This document shows positions 1 through 16,342 of a stretch of 64,000 nt of DNA, in pieces. Below the pieces are notes generated by a model. The model was not told where the DNA came from. It ran no database searches and saw only the letters and a program-made list of their open reading frames with translations. The DNA comes from Arthrobacter yangruifuii (GTDB taxonomy: Bacteria; Actinomycetota; Actinomycetes; Actinomycetales; Micrococcaceae): positions 310,001 to 374,000 of the forward strand of contig NZ_VTFX01000004.1 of NCBI RefSeq assembly GCF_009192775.1, given 5' to 3'. The translations under genes were made by a program, and so were the position numbers. Within the stretch, counting starts at the first letter, position 1. Each line of letters begins with the position of its first letter.

Positions 1-270
1 CACGGCTTCGGCGGACATGATGATCTGCCCCGGGGCGCTGCGGCCCTCCTGCGCCACCGAGCAGTAAGCCACCGTCGTCATGCCCACGCCGCCGCGGGCA
101 AACCCGACGTGGAAGTCGATGAGATCCTGGGTAACGAGTCCTTCCGGCGACCTGCCCTCCGACGTTGCGGCTTTAATGATCCGGTTGCGCAGGCGGACCG
201 GCCCCAGTGTCTCCGGGGACAGCGGCGACGGTACGGGCGGACGGGTACCCAGGGTGACATCAACAGACAT
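1..270 (-). CDS. NADH:flavin oxidoreductase (old yellow enzyme family), 3' part missing
   Basis: This is the first 90 codons of a gene that runs off the left edge of the window. The protein reads PETLGPVRLRNRIIKAATSE, then a glycine-rich GGVGMTTVAYCSV stretch, which is the usual N-terminal strand of the FMN-binding TIM barrel in old yellow enzymes (NADH:flavin oxidoreductase / NADH oxidase family). The ATG at 270 is preceded by GGAG at a sensible distance. Such enzymes reduce activated alkenes or enoates using FMN and NAD(P)H. The substrate cannot be told from this fragment. The family call is firm; everything after residue 90 is unseen. Confidence 0.85.
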   Translation of the reverse strand, partial: MSVDVTLGTRPPVPSPLSPETLGPVRLRNRIIKAATSEGRSPEGLVTQDLIDFHVGFARGGVGMTTVAYCSVAQEGRSAPGQIIMSAEAV

Positions 271-394
271 GGCAGAGACTCCTTGGTGGCGGGAAAGACG
301 CTCAGTACCAGGAACTGTAGACCACAGCCTCCGGCGGATCAGTTCATCCGGCGCCGGTAAATGGCCGTGGCGCCGCTGTGCGGCCGGAACCGGG

Positions 395-739
395 TTACCC
401 GTCCGCAGCCTCGTCCTCGCCCGCGAGGACGAACATGTCTCCGGACTTTACGATCAGCACCGGATGCAGGGCACCCATGATGAACACACAGGCGATGCTG
501 AACACCCAGGTGGGCAGGTCCGAATCCGCCGACAGCAGCAGTGCTGTCCACAGCAGCACACCGATGGCGCCGATGAACAGGACCACACCGCGGAATCCCC
601 GAGGGCGAAACCGGATCTGTGACCTCCGGTGCGGATGCTTTTTGTCCACCTTTCGGAGCTTTTTCAGGAAAAGGCCGAGCGCAATGATGCCAACCGTAAA
701 TGCCCCGCAGACAAACGTTGCAACAACTCCTGCCACCAT
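395..739 (-). CDS. Small membrane protein of unknown function
   Basis: A 114-residue protein with about three hydrophobic segments: residues 1-22, about 50-68 and about 75-95. A very basic loop (KKLRKVDKKHPHRR...) follows the first segment and the tail is acidic. The frame is open further upstream, but the ATG at 739 has GGGGGAG just before it and begins directly with the first membrane helix, so it is the better start. It lies between the flavin oxidoreductase and gltD on the same strand. I do not recognise the family. The basic loop after the first helix suggests a cytoplasmic loop there. Confidence 0.6.
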   Translation of the reverse strand: MVAGVVATFVCGAFTVGIIALGLFLKKLRKVDKKHPHRRSQIRFRPRGFRGVVLFIGAIGVLLWTALLLSADSDLPTWVFSIACVFIMGALHPVLIVKSGDMFVLAGEDEAADG

Positions 740-820
740 GCGCTCTCCCCCAACGTGCTCATCGGAAAACGCAGCCGCGTGATCCACCGCGTAGTCTACC
801 CAGTCCCGGCGGGAGCGGAC

Positions 821-2270
821 CTACAGTGCGGTGATGGCCCGGTCGGTCGGCGCCACCGGTGCCGGCAGGCGGGTGGAGCCCATGAGCCACTGGTCTACGG
901 CTGCCGCGGCCGCCCGTCCCTCGGCGATTGCCCACACGATCAGGGACTGCCCTCGCCCGGCGTCGCCGGCGGCGAACACGCCCGGGGTGCCGGTCATGTA
1001 ATACCCGTCGCGGACCACGTTGCCGCGCTCGTCGAATTCCGCGGAGACCTGATCGGCCAGCCCGGCGGGTTCCGGGCCGGTGAAGCCCAGGGACAGGAAC
1101 ACCAGGTCCGCCGGGAGAATCCGTTCAGTACCGGCCTTGGGCAGCCGCTTGCCGTCCACGAACTCGGTTTCAGCCACCTTCACCCCGGTGAGTTTCCCGT
1201 TCTCCCCCACGAACTCCACCGTGGAGGCCAGGAAGGTGCGTTCGCCGCCTTCCTCGTGGGCGCTGGCCATCTCGAACAGCGTGGGGTACATCGGCCAGGG
1301 CTGGTGGGCGGCACGCTCGGCGGGCGGCTGCTGGCCGATCGCCAGCGTGGTGACCGAGGCGGCCTGCTGGCGGTGCGCGGTGCCGAGGCAGTCCGCGCCG
1401 GTGTCGCCGCCGCCGAGGATGACCACGTGCTTGCCCTCGGCCGTGATCTGGTTCTTCACGGTGTCACCGGCCACGGCACGGTTGGACTGCACCAGGTAGT
1501 CCATGGCGAAGTGCACGCCGGACAGTTCCCGGCCGGGGATGGGCAGGTCACGGGGCACGGTGGCTCCGGTGGCGATCACCACGGCGTCGTAACGGCGGCG
1601 CAGCTGCTCCCAGCTGATGTCCTTACCCACTTCGACGCCGGTGCGGAAGCGGGTGCCCTCGGCGCGCATCTGTTCCAGCCGGCGGTCCACCTGGATCTTT
1701 TCCATCTTGAAGTCCGGAATGCCGTAGCGCAGCAGCCCGCCGATCCGGTCCTCCCGTTCGTACACGGCCACGGTGTGTCCGGCGCGGGTGAGCTGCTGGG
1801 CGGCGGCAAGGCCGGCGGGGCCGGAGCCGACGACGGCGATGGTCCGGTCCGTCAGCCGCTCCGGCGGGTGCGGGGTAACCCAGCCCTCGCCCCAGGCTTC
1901 GTCGATGATGGAGACCTCCACCTGCTTGATGGTCACCGGCGGCTGGTTGATGCCCAGCACGCAGGACGCTTCGCAGGGGGCCGGGCAGAGCCGGCCGGTG
2001 AACTCCGGGAAGTTGTTCGTGGCGTGCAGCCGTTCAATGGCTTCGGCGCCCTTGTCCCGCCACATCAGGTCATTCCATTCCGGAATGAGGTTGCCCAGCG
2101 GGCAGCCCTGGTGGCAGAACGGAATGCCGCAGTCCATGCAGCGTCCCGCCTGGGCCTGCAGCACGCCCTTTTCCTGCGCTTCGTAGACCTCCTTGTAGTC
2201 CATGATGCGCACGCTGACGGGTCGCCGCGGCTGGGTTTCACGATCGCGTACCTTCAGGAATCCGCGTGGG

Positions 2271-2278
<8 letters not shown>
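821..2278 (-). CDS. gltD: Glutamate synthase (NADPH) small subunit
   Basis: Beta subunit of NADPH-dependent glutamate synthase (GOGAT). It passes electrons from NADPH through FAD and iron-sulfur centres to the large subunit, which makes two glutamates from glutamine and 2-oxoglutarate. The N-terminal domain carries the cysteine motifs ([16 protein letters not shown] and CPAPCEASC) for 4Fe-4S clusters. Two dinucleotide-binding motifs follow ([15 protein letters not shown] and [12 protein letters not shown]). The length of 485 residues is normal. The GTG at 2278 is chosen because GGAGGT precedes it and it overlaps the gltB stop by 8 nt, indicating translational coupling; a longer frame to 2326 would lie inside gltB. 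Confidence 0.97.
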
Positions 2279-6860
<4,582 letters not shown>

Positions 6861-7048
6861 ACGTGAGTCCTTCCCCCTTGGTAGAGCGTTGGGAGGGGAC
6901 AGCGCTGGCCCCGGCGGAAATTCCCGAGAGGGACCTTCCGCGGCATTGATTGATTTTACGGCTCACTCCACCCTGATAAACCCGGAAACTGATCCGTTTT
7001 TATGAGGAATTCCTGTGCCGTCAACCGCCGCTTTCCGGAAAGGGGTGG

Positions 7049-7110
7049 CCCCGGTGCTGCAGCAGCGTTTTGGCGCCACGCCTATGTGGCTTCCGCCTGC
7101 AGCACCGGGG
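7049..7110. terminator. Large inverted repeat between lgt and gltB, probable terminator
   Basis: CCCCGGTGCTGCAG at 7049-7062 pairs perfectly with CTGCAGCACCGGGG at 7097-7110. The 34-nt loop contains a second small hairpin (GCCAC...GTGGC). It sits 11 nt beyond the lgt stop on the minus strand, where the end of the trp-lgt transcript is expected. There is no clear U-tract, so termination is inferred. The rest of 6861-7120 should hold the gltB promoter, but I cannot point to clear -35/-10 boxes. Confidence 0.55.
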
Positions 7111-7120
7111 TTACCGGGCT

Positions 7121-8155
7121 CTAGGCCGAAGGTCCGTTGTCCTTGGACCGGTGAGGATGGGACTCCTCGGTTTTTGTCTTTGCGAGATTAGCACGCACCG
7201 GACGGTCAGTTGGCGCGGATCCGGTATTCCCGGCTTCTGTTTCACTCTTGTTACCGGCGGTGCCAACACCGCCCGCGGGCTCCGGCTCATGGCCATGAAG
7301 GTACAGCGAGCCCTCACCGCCCTTGCGGGCCTTGCCGGTGAGGTAAATAAAGATGCCTACGGAGGCTGCCAGGATGAGCAGGCTGGTCCACACATTGAGG
7401 CGTTGTGTGACGCCGAGCAGCGTAATCATTTCGGCGTCATCAATGCGCAGCAGTTCAATCCAGAGCCGTCCGGCCGTGTAGAAGGCCGCGTAGATCCAGA
7501 ACAACCGGCCGCCGCGGAGCCGGAACCGGCGGTCCAGCAGCAGGAGCAGGGCAACGCCGGCGAGGTTCCAGAGCGACTCGTAGAGGAAGGTCGGGTGGAA
7601 GGTGGTGCCGGGGGCTGCGTCGGCGGGGAAATTCGCGTTGTCCGGATCGATCTCCAGCCCCCAGGGCAGGTCCGTTTCCGAGCCGAACAGTTCCTGGTTG
7701 AACCAGTTGCCCCAGCGGCCCACAGCCTGGGCCAGCAGCAGCCCGGGGGCGGCGGCGTCGGCAAAGGTGGAAAGCTTGATCCCGGCACGGCGGCAGCCGA
7801 TCCAGGCACCGACAGCACCCAGGGCCACTGCACCCCAGATACCCAGGCCGCCGCGCCAGATCTGCGGGATGAGGGACAGGTCCCCGTCCGCACCGAAGTA
7901 GGCGTCCGGGGAGGAGATGACGTGGTACAGCCGGCCGCCGATGATGCCGAAGGGAATGGCCCAGATGGCGATGTCCCAGACGGACTCCTCCGGCAGTCCG
8001 CGGGCCTTCCAGCGGCGGGAGGTCAGCCAGAGGGCGATCATGATGCCGGCCAGGATGCACAGCGCGTACGCGTGGATGGTCAGCGGCCCCAGCGAGAAGC
8101 TGCTGAACTCCGCAGGCGGGCTGGGGATGCCGGCGTACACGGACAGAGGGTTCAT
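7121..8155 (-). CDS. lgt: Prolipoprotein diacylglyceryl transferase
   Basis: Membrane enzyme that moves a diacylglyceryl group from phosphatidylglycerol to the lipobox cysteine of prolipoproteins, the first step of lipoprotein maturation. The Lgt signature is present (QAVGRWGNWFNQELFG), with GIMIALWLTSRRW and GGRLYHV upstream in a multi-helix membrane protein. At 344 residues it has a long hydrophilic C-terminal tail rich in charged residues and Gly/Ser/Thr, common in actinobacteria. Its start overlaps the trpA stop by 4 nt, so it is the last gene of the trp transcript. A lipoprotein substrate (the sugar-binding protein at 43864-44871) is encoded in this window. Confidence 0.97.
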   Translation of the reverse strand: MNPLSVYAGIPSPPAEFSSFSLGPLTIHAYALCILAGIMIALWLTSRRWKARGLPEESVWDIAIWAIPFGIIGGRLYHVISSPDAYFGADGDLSLIPQIWRGGLGIWGAVALGAVGAWIGCRRAGIKLSTFADAAAPGLLLAQAVGRWGNWFNQELFGSETDLPWGLEIDPDNANFPADAAPGTTFHPTFLYESLWNLAGVALLLLLDRRFRLRGGRLFWIYAAFYTAGRLWIELLRIDDAEMITLLGVTQRLNVWTSLLILAASVGIFIYLTGKARKGGEGSLYLHGHEPEPAGGVGTAGNKSETEAGNTGSAPTDRPVRANLAKTKTEESHPHRSKDNGPSA

Positions 8156-8961
8156 CGGCTCGCCTTCGCGGTTCCGGAGCTGAGGTCGCGGGTGAGGGCG
8201 GCCACGGCGTCGGTGCCGCCGTCGCGCAGGGCAGCCACCAGGGCGGTGCCCACAATGACGCCGTCGGCGTAGGCGCCGATCTCACGGACGTGCTCGGCGC
8301 GGGAGACGCCCAGCCCCACACAGACCCGCTCGGCACCGGCGCCGCGGGCGGCGCTGACCACGCTTTGGGCGGCGTCGCTGACACTGTCCCGGGCGCCGGT
8401 GACGCCCATGATCGAGACGGCGTAGACAAAGCCGCGGCTGGCGGCCACGGTGCTCTTCATCCGGGCTTCGGTGGAGGACGGGGCAACCAGGAACACCCGG
8501 TCCAGGCCGTATTTGTCGGAGGCTTCGAACCATTCGGATGCTTCGTCCGGGACCAGGTCCGGAGTGATCAACCCTGCTCCCCCGGCTTCGGCCAGGCGGC
8601 GGGAGAACTCGTCCACGCCCATCCGGACCACGGGATTCCAGTAGGTCATCACCAGCACGGCGGCATCGGTGGCGGCAGTGATGCCGGCGACGACGTCGAA
8701 CACCTGCGCTACCCGGAAGCCGTCTGCCAGCGCCTGCGTGGTGGCGGCCTGGATGACATGGCCGTCCATGACGGGATCCGAATAGGGAATGCCGATTTCA
8801 ATCAGGTCCGCGCCGTTCTCCGCCAGGGCGATGCCGGCGGCGATGGTGGCTTCCACCGTGGGATACCCGGCGGGCAGGTAGCCGATGAGCGCAGCGCGTC
8901 CTTCGGCGGCGGCCCGGTCAATGGCTGCGGCGGACTTGCTCTGCGGTGCCTCGGTGCTCAC
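8152..8961 (-). CDS. trpA: Tryptophan synthase alpha chain
   Basis: Cleaves indole-3-glycerol phosphate to indole and glyceraldehyde 3-phosphate; indole is channelled to TrpB. The motifs [12 protein letters not shown] and [14 protein letters not shown] carry the catalytic glutamate, and [11 protein letters not shown] matches the phosphate-binding region. The GTG at 8961 overlaps the trpB TGA by 4 nt and is preceded by GAAGGGGAA, so I prefer it to the longer frame reaching 9024. This gives 269 residues, the usual size. It is also overlapped by lgt downstream. Confidence 0.97.
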   Translation of the reverse strand: MSTEAPQSKSAAAIDRAAAEGRAALIGYLPAGYPTVEATIAAGIALAENGADLIEIGIPYSDPVMDGHVIQAATTQALADGFRVAQVFDVVAGITAATDAAVLVMTYWNPVVRMGVDEFSRRLAEAGGAGLITPDLVPDEASEWFEASDKYGLDRVFLVAPSSTEARMKSTVAASRGFVYAVSIMGVTGARDSVSDAAQSVVSAARGAGAERVCVGLGVSRAEHVREIGAYADGVIVGTALVAALRDGGTDAVAALTRDLSSGTAKASR

Positions 8962-10307
8962 AGCTGTTCCCCTTCTTTGCCGATTTCCGCTTCGGCTGAT
9001 TCGTTGTCCAACAGGTTGAACCACTCCGCGGCGGTGGCCACATCCTTGTCGCCGCGGCCGGAGAGGTTCACCAGCACAATCTTTTCGGCGGCGTCACCCT
9101 CCTCGGCGGCAAGCCGCTGGCCCACCTTGATGGCGCCGGCAAGGGCGTGGGCGGATTCGATGGCCGGGATGATGCCTTCGGTGCGGCAGAGCAGCCGGAA
9201 GGCCTCCATGGCCTCGGCATCGGTGATCGGTTCGTAGCTGACCCGGCCAATATCGGCCAGGTAGGCGTGCTCGGGTCCGACTCCGGGGTAATCCAGACCG
9301 GCGGAGATGGAGTGGGACTCGACCGTCTGGCCGTCGTCATCCTGCATCAGGTAGGAGCGGGCGCCGTGCAGCACGCCGGGGCGGCCGAGGGTGATGGTGG
9401 CGGCGTGGCGGCCGGTTTCGACTCCGTCGCCACCTGCCTCGAAGCCGTAGATCCTCACTTCGGGATCATCGAGGAAACCGTGGAAGATGCCGATGGCGTT
9501 GGAGCCGCCGCCAATGCAGGCGCACACGGCGTCCGGCAGCCGGCCGGCCTGCTCCAGCATCTGGGCGCGGGCCTCTTCGCCGATGACCTCGTGGAAGTAG
9601 CGGACCATGGCCGGGAACGGGTGCGCCCCGGCGGCGGTGCCCAGCAGGTAGTGGGTTTTGTCCACATTGGCGACCCAGTCCCGCAGTGCCTCGTTAATGG
9701 CGTCCTTAAGGGTCTGGGAGCCGCTGGTCACCGGAATGACCTTGGCGCCGAGCAGTTCCATCCGGGCCACGTTCAGGGCCTGCCGGCGGCAGTCCTCGGC
9801 GCCCATGTAGACCACGCACTCGAGGCCGAGCAGGGCTGCGGCGGTGGCGCTGGCCACGCCGTGCTGTCCGGCTCCGGTCTCAGCGATGACCCGCGTTTTA
9901 CCCATCCGCTTGGCAAGCAGCGCCTGGCCCAGCACGTTGTTGATCTTGTGCGAGCCGGTGTGGTTGAGGTCTTCGCGCTTGAGGAAAATCCGCACTCCGC
10001 CGGCATGTTCGGAGAACCGCTTGGCTTCAGTGAGCAGGGACGGGCGGCCGGAGTAGTTCTTGTTGAGGTCCGCCACCTGGGCGGTGAACTCCGGATCGGC
10101 CTTGGCCTTCTCGAAGGTGTCTTCCAGCTCGTCCAGCGCCGCGATCAGGGACTCGGGCATCCAGCGGCCGCCGTACTCCCCGAAGTACGGGCCGGAGGCG
10201 TGGCGCAGCGAGGACACTCCCCCGTTCAGGAAGGCCTCCGTAACGCTTCCGCTTCCGGACTCCGCGGCAGCACCGGCTGCCTGTGCCTGTTCCGACTTCC
10301 CGATCAT
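8958..10307 (-). CDS. trpB: Tryptophan synthase beta chain
   Basis: PLP enzyme that condenses indole with serine to make tryptophan. The PLP lysine lies in [14 protein letters not shown], and the phosphate-binding glycine loop [10 protein letters not shown] is present. The 449-residue length includes an N-terminal extension of about 40 residues rich in Ala, Gly and Ser, as in related actinobacteria. It lies 68 nt after trpC and is translationally coupled to trpA. Nothing looks altered. Confidence 0.97.
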   Translation of the reverse strand: MIGKSEQAQAAGAAAESGSGSVTEAFLNGGVSSLRHASGPYFGEYGGRWMPESLIAALDELEDTFEKAKADPEFTAQVADLNKNYSGRPSLLTEAKRFSEHAGGVRIFLKREDLNHTGSHKINNVLGQALLAKRMGKTRVIAETGAGQHGVASATAAALLGLECVVYMGAEDCRRQALNVARMELLGAKVIPVTSGSQTLKDAINEALRDWVANVDKTHYLLGTAAGAHPFPAMVRYFHEVIGEEARAQMLEQAGRLPDAVCACIGGGSNAIGIFHGFLDDPEVRIYGFEAGGDGVETGRHAATITLGRPGVLHGARSYLMQDDDGQTVESHSISAGLDYPGVGPEHAYLADIGRVSYEPITDAEAMEAFRLLCRTEGIIPAIESAHALAGAIKVGQRLAAEEGDAAEKIVLVNLSGRGDKDVATAAEWFNLLDNESAEAEIGKEGEQL

Positions 10308-10375
10308 GGGCTTTGTGTCCTGTCCTGCTTGGGCCCGGGCCGTTCCTGCCCGGACAGGGGGTGTGGGGCGGAGCG

Positions 10376-11212
10376 TCAGCTTCCGCCGTTGTTCCGGCTG
10401 CGGGCAGCAATTGCCTTGGCGCCGATGGAGGTGAATTCGCCGATGGTTTCGGCCGGAGAGGAGTGCTTGACGAGGGCCTCGCCCACCAGCACGGCGTTGG
10501 CTCCGTTGGAGGCATAGTGTTCGACGTCGGCGGCGTCACGGACACCGGATTCGGCGATCACCACGGGGCCGGCCGGGATGCTTCCGGCGAGGGCGGCGAA
10601 CACCGAGCGGTCGACGTCGAGCGTCTTCAGGTTGCGCACGTTGATGCCGATGATCCGTGCACCCAGGGCCAGGGCCCGGTCCACTTCTTCGGCCGTGTGC
10701 GTTTCCACGAGCGCATTCATGCCCAGTTCGTGAGTGAGGTCCAGGAAGGTGCGCAGCTGCTCATCCTCCAGTGCGGCCACGATGAGCAGGACCAGGTCGG
10801 CGCCATGGGCGCGTGCTTCCCAGATCTGGTACTCGTCCACGGTGAAGTCCTTGCGCAGCACGGGAATCCCGACGGCGGTCCGGACGGCATCCAGATCCGC
10901 CAGGGATCCCCGGAAGCGGCGCTGCTCGGTGAGGACGCTGATCACAGCGGCTCCCCCGCGCTCATAGGCGGCCGCAAGGGACGCCGGATCGGCGATGTCT
11001 GCCAGTTCGCCCTTGGAAGGGCTGCTGCGCTTGACCTCGGCGATGACGTGCAGCCGGGTGCGCGGAGCCGCGGTTCCGCCCAGCGCAGCGTAGGCATCAA
11101 GCGGCGCCGGAGCCTGCAGCGCCAATCCGCGGACCTGCTCGAGCGAAACGCGTTGCCGGCGTTCGGAAAGATCCTCCCGCACGCCGGCAATGATGTCGTC
11201 GAGAACGCTCAC
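10376..11212 (-). CDS. trpC: Indole-3-glycerol phosphate synthase
   Basis: TIM-barrel enzyme closing the indole ring from carboxyphenylamino-deoxyribulose phosphate. The typical blocks are visible: [13 protein letters not shown] near residue 58, [36 protein letters not shown] and [12 protein letters not shown]. The GTG start at 11212 directly abuts the stop of the preceding small membrane gene, so the two are coupled. The 278-residue length is normal. Confidence 0.97.
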   Translation of the reverse strand: MSVLDDIIAGVREDLSERRQRVSLEQVRGLALQAPAPLDAYAALGGTAAPRTRLHVIAEVKRSSPSKGELADIADPASLAAAYERGGAAVISVLTEQRRFRGSLADLDAVRTAVGIPVLRKDFTVDEYQIWEARAHGADLVLLIVAALEDEQLRTFLDLTHELGMNALVETHTAEEVDRALALGARIIGINVRNLKTLDVDRSVFAALAGSIPAGPVVIAESGVRDAADVEHYASNGANAVLVGEALVKHSSPAETIGEFTSIGAKAIAARSRNNGGS

Positions 11213-11506
11213 TCAGTGGCCGCTGTTCTTCAGCTTTGATCCGTTGACGCCGTAGCCTGCCTTGCGCATGATGAAACCGACGACCAGGCCGATCAGCATG
11301 ACGGCAATGCCGGCAAAGAAACCGATGAAGCTGGCCATGATGAAAGCAACGGAGGACACCGCGGCACCGACGATCATGATCAGGACGCAGGTCCACGCCG
11401 CAGGCGTGTTTCCGTGCCCGATGGTCTCATCGTGGATGCTGGCGTGGCTGGCGGTCCCGTTTTCCTGACCGGGCTTCAGGCGCTGGTCTGTGGCGTTTGT
11501 GCTCAT
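11213..11506 (-). CDS. HGxxPAAW family small membrane protein
   Basis: A 97-residue protein with the motif IGHGNTPAAWT near residue 32, followed by two hydrophobic helices and a short basic tail. Proteins of this type, named after the HGxxPAAW motif, are regularly found in actinobacterial trp clusters, but their role is unknown to me. The ATG at 11506 has GAGGAGA upstream; the frame continues to 11548 without a ribosome site. Its stop touches the trpC GTG, so it is co-translated with trpC. Confidence 0.85.
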   Translation of the reverse strand: MSTNATDQRLKPGQENGTASHASIHDETIGHGNTPAAWTCVLIMIVGAAVSSVAFIMASFIGFFAGIAVMLIGLVVGFIMRKAGYGVNGSKLKNSGH

Positions 11507-11633
11507 GATGAATCTCCTCGTTAACGAATCTGGTTTCCATTCTGCCATTACTGGCCGGAAACCCTTTCACATATTGCACCGGCGGTCCGGGGCAATCAGG
11601 TTCTCTGGCGGGCGGACGCAGGATCCGCGGGTC

Positions 11634-12370
11634 CTACTTGGTGTCGGTGGGGTCCTCGCCGCGGGTCAGCCGGTCCCAGCTGTCGATCTCGTCGACGGGC
11701 GGGCCTGCTGCTGAGTCCTTGCCCGGGTCTGCCGGGGCGGCCGCGGTGGTTCCGGGGCGGGAGCCCGCAGCGGACCCGGTGCGCCGGGCATCCGTGTCCG
11801 GGGCGTCCGTACCGGCGCCGTCAGTACCGGCGTCCGTCGTACCGGCGTCGGTCCCGGCGGCGCCGGGCTCGGCAGCCGGGGCGTAACGGCGCGACGTCGT
11901 CCAGTACCGGCCAGCGAGGGCCAGCCAGATGCCGGCCAGGGCAATCAGGATCCCGATGACCACTGCGGCGTACGGCATGGCTGTCAGTTCCGCTACGGTG
12001 CCTTCGGCGGAACTCACGCCGATGGCCTTGCCGATGGCGCCGGCGGCACCCTGCAGGGGGTCGCTGATGATCCGGTAGCTGGACACGGCTACACCTACCC
12101 CGGAGACCGTGACAATGACGGCAATGATCCAGCGGGCAATCCGGCCGGCTATTCCGGCCGCCAGAGCGGCAGCCACACCCACCACGGCGAAGGCCGTGAC
12201 GGCGGTGGCAGCATCACTGCCGGAGACGGCGACGTCGGGCGTCACCACACCCGTGGCGGGCAGGGTGACGTTGAGCCAGGTACGGGTGGTGGTGCCGAAG
12301 GCCAGGGCTGCCAGCAGGACGGTCCCCATGATGACGGTGCCCTTGCGGCCCCAGCGGGGGGTGGTGGTGC

Positions 12371-12374
<4 letters not shown>
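11634..12374 (-). CDS. Trp biosynthesis-associated membrane protein
   Basis: A 246-residue membrane protein with four hydrophobic segments in the first 160 residues (the first at about 12-30, then pairs near 55-95 and 130-152). A long, low-complexity cytoplasmic-type tail follows, with repeated Ala-Gly-Thr-Asp units (for example AGTDAGTTDAGTDGAGTDA). The family occurs next to trpE/trpC in many actinobacteria; the function is not established. It starts 4 nt inside trpE, showing coupling. The tail repeats are reflected in the DNA and may vary in length between strains. Confidence 0.85.
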
Positions 12375-13945
<1,571 letters not shown>

Positions 13946-13986
13946 GTTTTTCTACTTCTTCCCTGCGTTGGTGGTGGAGCGGGGTC

Positions 13987-14373
13987 TTAGGCGGCGCCGA
14001 CGACGGCGGGCAGCTCACGGCCGTCGAAGCAGGTGCGGGTGCCTGTGTGGCAGGCGGCGCCTACCTGGTCTACACGGATCAGGAGGGCGTCGCCGTCACA
14101 GTCCAGGGCCACGGACTTCACCCACTGCACATGCCCGGAGGTATCCCCCTTGCGCCAGTACTCCTGCCGGGAGCGGGACCAGAAGGTCACCCGTCCGGAG
14201 GTCAGGGTGCGGTGCAGTGCCTCGTCATCCATCCAACCGAGCATGAGGACCTGGTTGGTATCGAACTGCTGGACGACGGCGGCCACCAGGCCGGCGTCGT
14301 CGCGCTTGAGTGCCGCCGCGAGCTCCGGATCGAGGACAGCCGGCGGATTCTGGGGGGAAGGTGTGGGAAGCAT
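13987..14373 (-). CDS. hisI: Phosphoribosyl-AMP cyclohydrolase
   Basis: Histidine-pathway enzyme opening the adenine ring of phosphoribosyl-AMP. Family motifs are [30 protein letters not shown] and the metal-binding [11 protein letters not shown]...[12 protein letters not shown]. At 128 residues it is the monofunctional form; the partner hisE is a separate gene at 37101-37364. It heads the hisI-trpE-trpC-trpB-trpA-lgt transcript and is divergent from the gene at 14474. Confidence 0.96.
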   Translation of the reverse strand: MLPTPSPQNPPAVLDPELAAALKRDDAGLVAAVVQQFDTNQVLMLGWMDDEALHRTLTSGRVTFWSRSRQEYWRKGDTSGHVQWVKSVALDCDGDALLIRVDQVGAACHTGTRTCFDGRELPAVVGAA

Positions 14374-14473
14374 CGCTACCGATTCTACTGCCCGGCGCTA
14401 AAACGCCGCGTTACGCGCGGATTAGAGCCGAAGCCCCGGCGAAAAGCAGGGTTCCATGCTAGTTTCAGCAGTG

Positions 14474-15118
14474 ATGCATTTTGTTGACCCGTCCCGTGAA
14501 GTCCTGGCCGAGACGCTGCTTGCAGCCGGGCCCCATGCACCCACGCTTTGCGAGGGGTGGCAGACGAAAGAGCTCGCAGCCCACCTCTACCTGCGCGAGC
14601 ACCGTATGAGTACTGCCCTGGGCATGTTCATCAAGCCCCTGGCAGCGCGGACGGACAAGGCCCTGGAGGAAACAGCGCAGAAGGCATCCACCACGGAGAG
14701 CTACGGCAAACTGGTCCGCGCGTTCCGGGCCGGGCCGCCGCGCCTGTCCCCCATGCACCTCAAATCAGTGGACAACAGCGCCAACCTCAGCGAGTACTTT
14801 GTGCACACCGAAGACATCCGGCGCGCCTCGGACCGCTGGGCGCCGCGCGCCCTCGATTCCGATTATTCTGACGCGTTGTGGGCGGAGCTCATCAAACGTG
14901 CGGCCATCCTGTACCGCGGCGTGGACCTGGGCATAGTGCTGGTGCGTCCGGACGGTCCCCGGCATGTGGCAAAGCGCGCTCCGGTGTCCGTGGCGATTGT
15001 CGGCGAACCGTGCGAGCTGCTGCTGCACGCCCACGGCCGGACCGGGCATGCCCTGGTGATGTACGAGGGCCAGCCGGACGCCGTCGCACTGCTGGAAAGC
15101 GCCGACATCGGGCTTTAG
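14474..15118 (+). CDS. TIGR03085-type metal-binding protein (DinB/maleylpyruvate isomerase-like fold)
   Basis: A 214-residue actinobacterial protein beginning MHFVDPSREVLAETLLAAGP, with the TLCEGWQTKELAAHL motif typical of DinB-like four-helix proteins related to mycothiol-dependent maleylpyruvate isomerase. A histidine in AAHLYLRE and later histidines (EYFVHTEDIRR) could bind metal. The substrate is unknown. I start it at the ATG at 14474, which matches the family N-terminus; an in-frame ATG at 14456 exists but neither has a strong ribosome site. Confidence 0.8.
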   Translation: MHFVDPSREVLAETLLAAGPHAPTLCEGWQTKELAAHLYLREHRMSTALGMFIKPLAARTDKALEETAQKASTTESYGKLVRAFRAGPPRLSPMHLKSVDNSANLSEYFVHTEDIRRASDRWAPRALDSDYSDALWAELIKRAAILYRGVDLGIVLVRPDGPRHVAKRAPVSVAIVGEPCELLLHAHGRTGHALVMYEGQPDAVALLESADIGL

Positions 15119-15267
15119 ACGGTTTCGCCATGACAACGGACCGGACTCGACGCTGATTGGCGCGGCTGGTGGGGCGAGGATCCGCCCTTCCATATTCCCG
15201 TTTTTGTGCTGGAGCGAGCCTGACGCTGCCCGGTCTGCTCCTGGATTGTAGAGAATCCGCACGCACG

Positions 15268-15306
15268 CAAAAAGGGGCGGCCCCCTTAGCAAAGGAGGCC
15301 GCCCCT
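15268..15306 (-). terminator. Rho-independent terminator of the DUF808 gene
   Basis: On the minus strand AGGGGCGGCC (complement of 15297-15306) pairs with GGCCGCCCCT (complement of 15273-15282) across a 14-nt loop and is followed by TTTTTGC. It lies 17 nt after the stop of the gene at 15323-16342. Stem, loop and U-run are all present. The rest of 15119-15267 shows no gene. Confidence 0.85.
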
Positions 15307-15322
15307 GAGACAGGAGTCCAGG

Positions 15323-16342
15323 TTAGCCGGCGGGGTCGGCGTCCGGTTTCTCCGGGTTGTGCCCGGCTGCTGCGGCCCTGGAGTCACCGTCCTCATGTCC
15401 GTCCTTCTTGCCGAAGGGCAGTACCTTTTTCAGCGGGTGCAGAATCGCCATGACAACCAGGCCCCAGGCCAGTCCGACGATGGCCGAGCAGAGCGTATTC
15501 ACGAGCCAGCCCAGGATGCCGCCCACAACTGCAAGGCCGGCCACGGGGTGCTCCAGCGTGTGGACCAGGTCATACGGCGCGTGCCAGCCGAGGTCGGAGA
15601 CACCCACCAGCATGATGTGGCCGCCCACCCAGAGCATGGCGATGGTTCCCACGAAAGTAATGGCTGCCAGGACGGCCGGCATTCCCTTCACCAGCAGACC
15701 GCCGATTCGCTGGGATCCTGCTGAGTCCTTTTTGGCGAGATGCAGGCCGATGTCGTCCATCTTGACGATCAGCCCGACGGCCCCGTAGACGAGGATGGTG
15801 ATCGCAATAGCCACGACCACGAGGATGACCGCGCGGACCCAGATGGACGCGTCGCCCACCTCGTTCATGGAGATGACCATGATCTCGCAGGACAGGATGA
15901 AGTCGGTGGTGATGGCACCCTTGACCACCTTGGACTCGGCGTCGGGCCCCCGCTCTACCGCAGGGGCCTCCTTGTCCTCATGGTGGCCGAAGAACTTGTG
16001 CCAGACCTTCTCTGCGCCCTCGTAGCAGAGGTACGTGCCGCCGAGCATCAGGATGAACGGGATCACACCCGGAATGAAGGCGCTGATCAGCAGCAGTGCC
16101 GGAAGGATAAAGAGCAGTTTGTTGCGCAGCGAACCCCAGAAGATCTTTTTGATCATCGGCAGTTCACGGGACGGGTCGGCACCGGATACGTACTGGGGGG
16201 TCACTGCGGCATCGTCAATCACGACGCCGGCGGCCTTGGCTCCAGCTTTCGCGGCTCCCGCGGCAATGTCATCCACGGAGGCGGCGGCTATGCGTGCAAG
16301 CGCGGCAACGTCATCCAGCAGGGCGACGAGTCCCCCGCTCAC
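15323..16342 (-). CDS. DUF808 (YedI-like) inner-membrane protein
   Basis: A 339-residue membrane protein with the features of the DUF808 family: MSGGLVALLDDVAALARIAAASVDD at the start, DDAAVTPQYVSG, NKLLFILPALLLISAF, GGTYLCYEGAEKVWHKF and TDFILSCEIMVI. There are about six to eight hydrophobic helices and a hydrophilic C-terminal tail. The family is widespread; its function is unknown. It starts with GTG at 16342 after a GGAG sequence and ends in a clear terminator, so it is a single-gene transcript. Confidence 0.88.
   Translation of the reverse strand: MSGGLVALLDDVAALARIAAASVDDIAAGAAKAGAKAAGVVIDDAAVTPQYVSGADPSRELPMIKKIFWGSLRNKLLFILPALLLISAFIPGVIPFILMLGGTYLCYEGAEKVWHKFFGHHEDKEAPAVERGPDAESKVVKGAITTDFILSCEIMVISMNEVGDASIWVRAVILVVVAIAITILVYGAVGLIVKMDDIGLHLAKKDSAGSQRIGGLLVKGMPAVLAAITFVGTIAMLWVGGHIMLVGVSDLGWHAPYDLVHTLEHPVAGLAVVGGILGWLVNTLCSAIVGLAWGLVVMAILHPLKKVLPFGKKDGHEDGDSRAAAAGHNPEKPDADPAG

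Noticed and set aside
605-605. A possible system in the first kilobase
   Set aside because: Only a truncated flavin oxidoreductase and a small membrane protein are present; the low-interest entry at this position records that nothing unusual was seen.
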